From Promethearchaeota archaeon (GTDB lineage: Archaea > Asgardarchaeota > Lokiarchaeia > Sigynarchaeales > MK-D1), in the NCBI GenBank assembly GCA_016839385.1, contig JAEOUK010000200.1, positions 1-14,220 on the forward strand: a stretch of 14,220 nucleotides of DNA, given 5' to 3'. How positions within the stretch are numbered: the stretch's first letter is position 1; every line of letters begins with the position of its first letter. This document shows positions 1 through 5,694 of this stretch, in pieces. The notes beneath the pieces were generated by a model. That model saw nothing but the letters and a program-made list of their open reading frames with translations. It had not been told where the DNA came from and made no database searches. Position numbers and translations under genes: made by a program.

Positions 1-393
1 ATTAAAGGAAAAGCAACAGGGAAGAAACAACACATGATATTTGTCAATGTTAAGAGCGAAGACGGTCAGACATATGAGAATTTTCATCTTTTGGGAAAAC
101 CGAAAGATTTTATGTTTGAAGAAGTAAAATTTGAATTGAGCCTTCTTGATGAAGGGACTTCAACAAATTCATGTAGGATCCAAATTGAAAATGATAACTT
201 AGCGGCCTATGTCTTTATTGAGTCCCAAAAATACGATATCATTCCATCGGACAATTTTTTCTCCATGCAGGCGAGCTCTAAGAAAGAAATTGAAGTCAAA
301 TTGAATCCATTTATTTATAAAGAGAAAAAAATTACAGGAAAGGAGATCTTTAGCTCTCTAGAAGTAAAGTCATTATGGAATCTTCGCGATTAA
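1..393 (+). CDS. C-terminal end of a probable GH2 beta-mannosidase (5' end outside window)
   Basis: The reading frame is open from base 1 to the TAA at 391-393, so this is the tail of a longer gene; the ATG at 34 is internal, not a convincing start. The visible ~130 residues look like a beta-sandwich. The end (pattern SDNFF, alternating beta-strand residues, then a final VKSLWN) resembles the C-terminal Ig-like domain of family 2 beta-mannosidases, where an SDN-G/Y-F motif is followed by a closing strand ending in SL. The full enzyme would remove terminal beta-mannose from oligosaccharides. The catalytic TIM barrel and its acid/base and nucleophile glutamates lie outside the window, so activity cannot be judged. 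It is convergent with the DUF1028 gene, 13 bases away. The family call rests on remembered motif similarity; another GH2 subfamily is possible. Confidence 0.6.
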   Translation: MKGKATGKKQHMIFVNVKSEDGQTYENFHLLGKPKDFMFEEVKFELSLLDEGTSTNSCRIQIENDNLAAYVFIESQKYDIIPSDNFFSMQASSKKEIEVKLNPFIYKEKKITGKEIFSSLEVKSLWNLRD

Positions 394-406
394 GGAAATT
401 ATCATG

Positions 407-1291
407 TTATTCATTCATTTTTTTTAGTGTAACCATTGGAGTTCCTTTTTCTCTTATCATATAATCGTACACGGACTTCCAGATTTTATTTTCTACCCAT
501 TTATTCTCAAAATTGTTTATTCCAGTCCAATTCTCCAACGCTTTTTGTAGCTGTATTTGAGATATATTTTTACTTTCAATATATTTCAACTCCAACAGGA
601 CAGATTTTATATTTTTTTCAATTTTTCCTTCAATATCTAAGAGATTCATGGGATCTTCGCGTTTAAGAAAGGTCATATCATACATATGAAAAATCCGGAT
701 CAGTTCTTTTATTGGTTCTGGATTATCATCAACTCGAATGTCCACCCATTTATCTGTATATCCTCCAAATCCACCTTTTTCTCGGACAATTAATAAAGAA
801 GCTGATTGTTTTCCTCGTACATCCCCTCGTTCAGGTTCATCTGCAGCTTGTAATACTGCAATCAATTTATCCGCTAAATCACCAGTTGTATTTTCAAACG
901 CCAAAGCCATATCAGTCAATGTCCGTTCATCTACTAAGATATTGCCTTGACAACTATAGTGTTTACCGACTATATGATTAGCAAAATAAAAACATTGACT
1001 TCCAGTCCAAGCGTAGGCTTTACCAGATTTATCAATTACAGCAAGTTGTCTATGATCTCTCTTTTCATCATCTTTAAGCAATTTGCCGACAACTTCTTCT
1101 GATGTTAGTCCTTGATTTAGCAATTCTAATCCTTTTGGTCCGAAAGTGGTATTTACATCTGCCTGAGTAGCAACTGCACCTACATTTGCTTTTGCCCATG
1201 GAACAATTTGCCCCACACAGGGAAATTTAGACTGTACTGCAACTCCAAAATCACCAGTTTTCGGATCATATGCTACAATTGAGAATGTCAT
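407..1291 (-). CDS. DUF1028 family protein, Ntn-hydrolase-like, with C-terminal PG_binding_2-like domain
   Basis: Residues 1-210 match the DUF1028 family (COG3342, Ntn-hydrolase superfamily): the N-terminus MTFSIVAYDP, then GVAVQSKF, GAVATQA, a FGPKGLELL segment, RQLAVID, QGNILV, ERGDVRGKQSASLL and VDIRVDD. Residues ~215-290 are helical and resemble the putative peptidoglycan-binding domain (PG_binding_2) often fused to DUF1028. The substrate is unknown. I chose ATG at 1291 because Thr then follows Met, as expected if Met removal exposes an N-terminal nucleophile. An in-frame GTG at 1318 would add nine residues and bury that Thr, and a TATA-like stretch at 1320-1330 suggests transcription starts downstream of it. 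No signal peptide is seen. It is divergent from the 98-residue orphan. The family call is strong; the nucleophile and carbohydrate-binding ideas are inference. Confidence 0.85.
   Translation of the reverse strand: MTFSIVAYDPKTGDFGVAVQSKFPCVGQIVPWAKANVGAVATQADVNTTFGPKGLELLNQGLTSEEVVGKLLKDDEKRDHRQLAVIDKSGKAYAWTGSQCFYFANHIVGKHYSCQGNILVDERTLTDMALAFENTTGDLADKLIAVLQAADEPERGDVRGKQSASLLIVREKGGFGGYTDKWVDIRVDDNPEPIKELIRIFHMYDMTFLKREDPMNLLDIEGKIEKNIKSVLLELKYIESKNISQIQLQKALENWTGINNFENKWVENKIWKSVYDYMIREKGTPMVTLKKMNE
411..426 (+). terminator. Poly-T tract after the GH2-like gene
   Basis: A run of eight T (418-425) begins 25 bases after the stop of the upstream gene. Archaeal transcription commonly ends at such T tracts without a hairpin. 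It lies inside the 3' coding end of the convergent DUF1028 gene, where it encodes lysines on the other strand, so the terminator role is inferred. Confidence 0.35.
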
Positions 1292-1349
1292 TTTTCTATT
1301 GATTAGTTGTTTGTTCACGTTTTTTTAATGATCGTTTTTTACACTAATT
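1292..1349. promoter_or_regulatory. Divergent promoter region between DUF1028 gene and 98-aa orphan
   Basis: This 58-base spacer must hold both promoters. The A/T block at 1320-1330 (TTTTTTAATG on plus, CATTAAAAAA on minus) is 20-30 bases from the plus ATG at 1350 and about 30-40 from the minus ATG at 1291. It could therefore act as a TATA element in both directions, giving short or no leaders. No clear Shine-Dalgarno is seen for either gene. Confidence 0.35.
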
Positions 1350-1646
1350 ATGAAAGAAAAACTAACTATTGAAGATCTAAGACGATTAGGAGATGATACT
1401 ATAAAAACAGTCTTTAGAAAGATCGATGAAGCACCTAATGTAGCGATTATTGGAGAACAAAATCAAGAGGATCCTCGTCGATGGGCATTATTGGGAGATG
1501 ATCGAGCAAAATATGCAAAAGTTATAAAAGAATGTACAAAACTCGTTGCATTAAAAGAAGAATCCTATATTCCAAGTAAGAAGGATAAAATATCTCTGAA
1601 GAGTTGGAATAAATTAATTGAGAAAGTCACTAAAATGGTAAAGTGA
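1350..1646 (+). CDS. Small hypothetical protein (98 aa)
   Basis: I do not recognise this protein. It is a 98-residue, lysine- and glutamate-rich soluble protein, predicted by eye to be mostly helical (residues 5-28, 52-68 and 82-98), with a central segment reading NVAIIGEQNQEDPRRWALLG that may include one strand. It has a single cysteine (residue 62), no membrane segment and no recognisable DNA-binding motif. ATG at 1350 is the only sensible start. Codon use and AT content match the neighbours, and it ends with TGA, showing that TGA is a stop in this genome. It is transcribed away from the DUF1028 gene and followed by T tracts. The acidic and basic charge pattern would suit a small interaction or regulatory protein, but nothing specific can be assigned. 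Confidence 0.6.
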   Translation: MKEKLTIEDLRRLGDDTIKTVFRKIDEAPNVAIIGEQNQEDPRRWALLGDDRAKYAKVIKECTKLVALKEESYIPSKKDKISLKSWNKLIEKVTKMVK

Positions 1647-1669
1647 TCAAAGCCTACCCACATCTAGGG

Positions 1670-1698
1670 GAAAATTTTATTTTTCCACCCGTTTTTTT
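1670..1698 (+). terminator. Double T-tract terminator after the 98-aa gene
   Basis: Two closely spaced T-rich tracts (ATTTTATTTTT, then T7 at 1692-1698) follow the stop codon by 25-50 bases. Multiple T tracts are typical of archaeal intrinsic termination. Positions are seen; function is inferred. Confidence 0.45.
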
Positions 1699-1777
1699 CC
1701 CAAAAGCCACAATATATTCCCATATTTATACCATTTCTCAATTTCGGTAAAATTGTTGAATTTTTAGACCTTGAAGG

Positions 1778-1837
1778 TTTTTATATGTGAATGATCATCT
1801 TAAGAGTACACAAATTATTTTTGGAAGTCATATCACT
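1778..1837 (+). promoter_or_regulatory. Promoter and leader of gdh1
   Basis: A TATA-like box (TTTTTATAT, 1778-1786) would place the transcription start near 1805-1812. That gives a leader of about 25-30 bases before ATG 1838, with a weak Shine-Dalgarno (GGAAG, 1823-1827). The box directly abuts the in-frame GTG at 1787, arguing against that GTG as start, although GAAGGT just upstream of it could mimic a ribosome site. Confidence 0.4.
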
Positions 1838-3097
1838 ATGGTAAAAGCAAAAAGTCCATTCACGAATGCTGTGGAACAATTGAGAATTGCTTGTGATTAC
1901 CTCAACATTGAGGAGGATATTTTTAATTTCCTATCTAATCCACAACAAATTGTTTCTGTCAGTTTACCAGTTCGGATGGATAATGGGAAAGTAGAAGTTT
2001 TTGAGGGTTATAGAGTGCTTCACTCAAATGCACGTGGACCTGGAAAGGGTGGAATCCGATATGCTCTTGGAGTAGACATGGATGAAGTGCAAGCTCTGGC
2101 TATGTGGATGACATGGAAGACAGCGTGCGTAGGGTTGCCGTTAGGAGGCGCCAAAGGCGGTATAACATGTGATCCTCGAAAAATGTCAAACGGAGAAATA
2201 GAAAGATTGACTCGTCGATTTGCTGCTTCGATTATAGAAGTGATTGGACCAGAAATCGATATACCTGCACCAGATATGAATACAGGACCCCAAGAGATGG
2301 CATGGATCATGGACACGTATTCGATGGGTGTGGGAAAAACAGTTCCAGGTGTTGTTACGGGGAAACCAATCGAGATCGGGGGATCTTTAGGAAGAACCAG
2401 TGCAACAGGTGTCGGAGTTTCTTTTATTGTTAGAGAATTAGCCAAACGAAAGAGTATTGATCTGAAAAAAAGCACAATTGTTGTTCAGGGTTTCGGTAAC
2501 GTTGGAAGTTGGGCTGCTAAAACCTTGCATGAATGGGGTGCTAAAGTTATAGCCGTTTCTGATATTTCTGGAGGATATTTCAATCCCGAGGGTTTGGATA
2601 TCGAAAAAATGTTCGATTATGCTGAAAAACACCGTATTTTGGAAGGATACTCAGATAAGAATATTAAAAAAATCAGTAATGACGAGTTATTGCAATTAGA
2701 ATGTGATTATCTACTACCTTGTGCATTGGAAAACCAAATTACTTCAGATAATGCAGGAAAATTGAGATGCAAACATATCGTGGAAGGAGCTAATGGTCCC
2801 ACAACACCAGAAGCTGATGAAATTCTATTCAAAAAGGGAATTGATGTGATTCCAGACATTTTAGCCAACGCGGGGGGAGTCACAGTTAGTTATTTCGAAT
2901 GGGTACAGGACTTGTCAGCACTTCGGTGGTCATTAGAACGTGTAAATGAAGAATTGGAGAAAATTATATTAGAAGCATTTGATGAAGTTTATAAAATGAA
3001 AGAAAAAGAGAAAAATATTAGTTACCGACTTGCAGCTTATCTGATTGCTGTTAATAGAGTTGCAATTGCTGTAAAATTCAGGGGTTTCTATCCATAG
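1838..3097 (+). CDS. gdhA: NAD(P)-dependent glutamate dehydrogenase, catalytically complete paralog
   Basis: It catalyses reversible oxidative deamination of glutamate to 2-oxoglutarate and ammonia, in the cytoplasm and usually as a hexamer. From ATG 1838 it is 419 residues, the usual archaeal length. Residues expected in active enzymes are present: K70 in GPGKGG, K94 in MTWKTA and K106 in PLGGAKGG (the three substrate and catalytic lysines), D146 in PAPD, and S351 in VSYFEW, which contacts the substrate side chain. The Rossmann domain has GFGNVG at 218-223 and an acidic D242 at the end of the second strand. Cofactor choice cannot be read with confidence. An in-frame GTG at 1787 would add 17 non-homologous residues; the start of the downstream paralog aligns with ATG 1838. 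It is followed after 11 bases by a degenerate paralog in one apparent operon, with an Lrp-type regulator gene convergent on the pair. Confidence 0.93.
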   Translation: MVKAKSPFTNAVEQLRIACDYLNIEEDIFNFLSNPQQIVSVSLPVRMDNGKVEVFEGYRVLHSNARGPGKGGIRYALGVDMDEVQALAMWMTWKTACVGLPLGGAKGGITCDPRKMSNGEIERLTRRFAASIIEVIGPEIDIPAPDMNTGPQEMAWIMDTYSMGVGKTVPGVVTGKPIEIGGSLGRTSATGVGVSFIVRELAKRKSIDLKKSTIVVQGFGNVGSWAAKTLHEWGAKVIAVSDISGGYFNPEGLDIEKMFDYAEKHRILEGYSDKNIKKISNDELLQLECDYLLPCALENQITSDNAGKLRCKHIVEGANGPTTPEADEILFKKGIDVIPDILANAGGVTVSYFEWVQDLSALRWSLERVNEELEKIILEAFDEVYKMKEKEKNISYRLAAYLIAVNRVAIAVKFRGFYP

Positions 3098-3108
3098 GAG
3101 GGATTATT
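3096..3108 (+). promoter_or_regulatory. Strong Shine-Dalgarno overlapping the gdh1 stop
   Basis: AGGAGGG (3096-3102) lies six bases before ATG 3109 and overlaps the TAG stop of gdh1. It is the best ribosome binding site in the window, where most genes have none, and implies efficient translation of the second paralog from a shared transcript. This fits production of both subunits together. Confidence 0.75.
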
Positions 3109-4356
3109 ATGCCAACATTATTAGATCAGGTATTAGACCAGTTTAAAACTACTGCCAAAATCATGGGAGTAGACGAAGACTATGTTCGAATTTTGAGTAA
3201 ACCCCAACGAACGGTTATTGTGAATTTACCAGTGAGAATGGATGACGGAAGCTTAAGGATGTTCAAAGGATATAAAGTTCTTCATCAAAACACAATGGGT
3301 CCAGCACGGGGTGGTTTAAGAATGGATCCCAGATCTACTGTTCAATGTATCCAAGCTCTTTCAATCATTAACAGCTGGTCCGGTGCACTTTCAGGAGCTC
3401 CTATGGGAGGAAGCCATGGGGCAATAATTGCAGATCGGAAATTATTATCAGATGGGGAGAGAGAACGCTTAATCCGTCGTTATACCGCTTCAGTTCTTAA
3501 TGTGATAGGTCCTGAGAAAGATATAATTTCTCCTGATCTAGGTACAGGAGAACGAACAATGGCGTGGGTTTTTGATACTTATTCCATGGGAGTCGGTAAA
3601 ACAGCACCAGGTGTATGTACAGGTAAACCACTCGAAGTCGGAGGAATCATAGGAAATGACAAAGCTGCAGGATGGGGTATTGCAGACATTTTACGTGAAG
3701 TAGTTCGTAGAGATCCAGAAAAAGACTTAAGGGATGATCCAGTTATTGTACAAGGAATTGGACATGTTGGAAAAAACTTCGCTCGGACTATTAATCAATT
3801 CGGAGCTAAAATAATCGCAATTTCTGACAGTAAAACTGGTGTATACGACCCAGATGGTTTAGATATTAATGATGTCATAAAATATAAGGAAACAAATGGA
3901 TCTCTTGTTGGATATGAAAGAGCAGAAGCAATTTCAAATGAGGAGATGCTTACTCTTCCTTGTTATGCACTTGTTCCTTGTGCTAGGGAAAGTCAGATAC
4001 GAGGACTGAATGTAGATAAATTACAGTGCGAACTCATCATAGAAGGAGCTAATTCACCAGTAACCTATCGTGCTGATAAAATTTTAGAAGAAAGAGACGA
4101 TATCACTGTGATTCCTGATATTGTTGCTGGTTTAGGCTCAGCAATTATCGGATACTTTGAATGGGTTCAAGATATTTCCCAATTGCGCTGGACAGCAGCA
4201 CGAGTATCAAAAGAATTAGAACGTGTGATTCTAAACTCCTTCGATGAGGTATATCAACGAAAAGAGAAAAATGCAATAAGTTATCGCCGAGCAGCCTTAA
4301 TGGTTGCAATAGAACGCGTGTTAAAAGCAAAGAGATTGCGGGGAGTATATCCGTAA
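3109..4356 (+). CDS. Glutamate dehydrogenase paralog lacking substrate/catalytic lysines (probable regulatory or repurposed subunit)
   Basis: This 415-residue protein aligns with the upstream GDH almost without gaps (constant three-residue offset through the active-site region), but key residues are replaced: K70 to R67 (GPARGG), K94 to S91 (NSWSGA), catalytic K106 to H103 (PMGGSHGA) and S351 to G348 (IIGYFEW). D143, matching the catalytic aspartate, remains. The nucleotide fold is kept: GIGHVG at 216-221 and D240. The C-terminal YFEWVQDIS region and helices are well conserved, so the fold and subunit contacts are probably intact. GDH activity is unlikely. Likely roles are a regulatory partner in a mixed hexamer with the upstream protein, like GdhA of Thermus thermophilus, which lacks activity alone and partners catalytic GdhB, or a dehydrogenase with another substrate. 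The open frame and strong ribosome site argue against decay. Family certain; role inferred. Confidence 0.88.
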   Translation: MPTLLDQVLDQFKTTAKIMGVDEDYVRILSKPQRTVIVNLPVRMDDGSLRMFKGYKVLHQNTMGPARGGLRMDPRSTVQCIQALSIINSWSGALSGAPMGGSHGAIIADRKLLSDGERERLIRRYTASVLNVIGPEKDIISPDLGTGERTMAWVFDTYSMGVGKTAPGVCTGKPLEVGGIIGNDKAAGWGIADILREVVRRDPEKDLRDDPVIVQGIGHVGKNFARTINQFGAKIIAISDSKTGVYDPDGLDINDVIKYKETNGSLVGYERAEAISNEEMLTLPCYALVPCARESQIRGLNVDKLQCELIIEGANSPVTYRADKILEERDDITVIPDIVAGLGSAIIGYFEWVQDISQLRWTAARVSKELERVILNSFDEVYQRKEKNAISYRRAALMVAIERVLKAKRLRGVYP

Positions 4357-4358
4357 AG

Positions 4359-4380
4359 TACTTTTATATTTCTTTTTTTA
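4359..4380 (+). terminator. T-tract terminator of the gdh pair
   Basis: The 21-base convergent spacer and its edge contain CTTTTATATT followed by T7 (4373-4379), directly after the second gdh stop. It is a likely archaeal intrinsic terminator. It runs into the last codons of the convergent Lrp-type gene. Confidence 0.5.
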
Positions 4381-5007
4381 TTCTGAGTTCGATTCTTTTT
4401 TTGTGTTTTTATTTCGTGATTCTCGAATTAGCTGTTTTAATTTTTCTTCTTCACCTTGTTGTACCATACAGCCATCTTTTCCAGAACATCCAAATTCATT
4501 GAAGAATTCAATATCAAAATTTACTGGTAGAATTAGATCTTTTACGGAATCTATAACGTAACTTATATCCACTGTAATTACATCCGGATGCTTTCTCCAA
4601 CAACGATCTACCATGTGATCGATAGTTTTTATGTCAGGTGCTGCAATCATCACCATTAAATTAGTATTCCCTGTGATTTTAAATGCATGTAACACAAATG
4701 GGCAATTTTTAATGTATTTTAGGATGTTTCCGACGTTCTTAATAAATAAATTAACAATAGCGAGTTTGATGTCAACGACTTTGAAATTGACACCGATCTG
4801 CGTGTTTAATAGGTTTTTTCGTTGTAATTTTATAATCCGTGCTCCAACTGCTGGTTGACTCTTGTGAACTTTCTCAGAAATTTCACTATGGGTCATTTTT
4901 GGATCATCTTGAAGTAATTGAATGATTTGCTTATCAACTTCATCGATCTTTAATTTTTCATTGAAGCTAGGTTTGGTTTCAATATTATCTTGGTTCGCCA
5001 TTGACAT
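4378..5007 (-). CDS. Lrp/AsnC family transcriptional regulator with cysteine-containing C-terminal tail
   Basis: It is a DNA-binding regulator of the feast/famine family. Residues ~21-70 form the winged-helix domain (IDEVDKQIIQLLQDDPKMTHSEIS, then KVHKSQPAVGARIIKLQRKNLL). Residues ~82-155 form the RAM/AsnC-type effector domain with FKITGNTNLMVMIAAPD at its core. The protein is 209 residues, against about 150 for simple Lrp proteins. The extra ~45 residues include FGCSGKDGCM (two Cys five residues apart) and a charged KLKQLIRESRNKN tail. The cysteines could bind metal or act as a redox switch, but this is unproven. ATG 5007 is used; ATG 5001 would be two residues shorter. No Shine-Dalgarno is seen. 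It converges on the gdh pair and diverges from the methyltransferase frame. Family members often respond to amino acids and control glutamate metabolism, so the gdh genes are natural but unproven targets. Confidence 0.88.
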   Translation of the reverse strand: MSMANQDNIETKPSFNEKLKIDEVDKQIIQLLQDDPKMTHSEISEKVHKSQPAVGARIIKLQRKNLLNTQIGVNFKVVDIKLAIVNLFIKNVGNILKYIKNCPFVLHAFKITGNTNLMVMIAAPDIKTIDHMVDRCWRKHPDVITVDISYVIDSVKDLILPVNFDIEFFNEFGCSGKDGCMVQQGEEEKLKQLIRESRNKNTKKESNSE

Positions 5008-5079
5008 CAGATATTTGAAGATATAATTTTATTTATCTTAAGTTAATTAAAGATTATTCGACTTTTTTGTGATATTAAT
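5008..5079. promoter_or_regulatory. Divergent promoter region, Lrp-type gene and methyltransferase
   Basis: This 72-base, very AT-rich spacer holds both promoters. TTAATTAA (5043-5050) lies 30-37 bases before ATG 5080 and could be the TATA box of the plus gene. ATAATTTTATTT (5023-5034) lies 16-27 bases from the Lrp ATG and could be its TATA box with a leaderless start. Lrp-type regulators often bind their own promoters, but I found no convincing palindrome. Confidence 0.3.
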
Positions 5080-5538
5080 ATGGCTTCTCTAAAACCAAGA
5101 GATATTAGAAATTACTTGCTAGATCAAAATATACCATTTGATTCTATAGCGAAAATATTTATTCTACGCACATTAGAGGAGCTTCAAGTAATTCCACATA
5201 CTACATTATTGGATATCTGTAATGAGGTCAGTAGCGAGGATATATCTTTCTTCTTTGACGAATTTATGGAAAAGGTCGATAATTTTTTACTAAATCATTG
5301 CTATCTCCCTTCCTATATTATTGATGAATTACAACCCCCAGAAAATAATACCATTTACAAAGTAGATTTTAGATCTTTCGAATTATTTCTTAAGACCATA
5401 GCATCTGCTGATTATTCACATTATTTTGTTGATCATGACGACGATTTTTTAGGAAAGCTAAATGAAACTCATATGGGAGAGAAGAAGGGAGTGGTATACA
5501 CTCCAAAAACCATTATTGAACATATGAGCCATCAGTGA
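5080..5538 (+). CDS. N-terminal fragment of the interrupted methyltransferase (152 aa)
   Basis: If TGA 5536 is read as stop, this 152-residue product is made. It is mostly helical, with an acidic stretch (DHDDDF, residues 126-131) and ends just after GVVYTPKTI, the segment that normally leads into motif I of type IIG-like methyltransferases. It has no catalytic motif and probably no function alone. ATG 5080 is the only good start. Confidence 0.55.
   Translation: MASLKPRDIRNYLLDQNIPFDSIAKIFILRTLEELQVIPHTTLLDICNEVSSEDISFFFDEFMEKVDNFLLNHCYLPSYIIDELQPPENNTIYKVDFRSFELFLKTIASADYSHYFVDHDDDFLGKLNETHMGEKKGVVYTPKTIIEHMSHQ
5536..5538 (+). other. In-frame TGA interrupting the methyltransferase
   Basis: The stop lies between HMSHQ and LEYCF, and both sides continue the methyltransferase fold. 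A single C-to-T change from CGA (Arg) or a G-to-A change from TGG (Trp) would create it. TGA is a true stop elsewhere (1644-1646). Selenocysteine is not expected at this non-catalytic position, and I could not verify a SECIS element. Confidence 0.85.
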
Positions 5539-5694
5539 CTGGAATATTGTTTCACTAGTCTGAAGAGTTATATAAATGGAAATATTACCGAAGAAGAACT
5601 CCATTCTCTCATCAAAGAAATTAGTGTTCTGGATCCCGCATGTGGTTCTGGTCCATTCCTTAGAAAAATTTTTGAGTCATTATGTTCGTATTAC

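Noticed and set aside
377..668. Near-repeat ATCTTCGCG-A/T-TTAAG at 380-395 and 654-668
   Set aside because: Two copies only, both inside different coding frames on opposite strands; likely chance in AT-rich sequence.
1787..1837. GTG start giving gdh1 17 more residues
   Set aside because: The extra residues do not match the family, the downstream paralog aligns with the later ATG, and a TATA-like box directly abuts the GTG.
2020..2475. Minus-strand 151-codon frame inside gdh1
   Set aside because: It is antisense to well-conserved GDH sequence, with no own promoter or family resemblance.
5536..5538. Selenocysteine or alternative-code reading of the in-frame TGA
   Set aside because: TGA is a normal stop at 1644-1646; the position is not a redox or catalytic site and I could not identify a SECIS hairpin. 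Kept only as a minor alternative.
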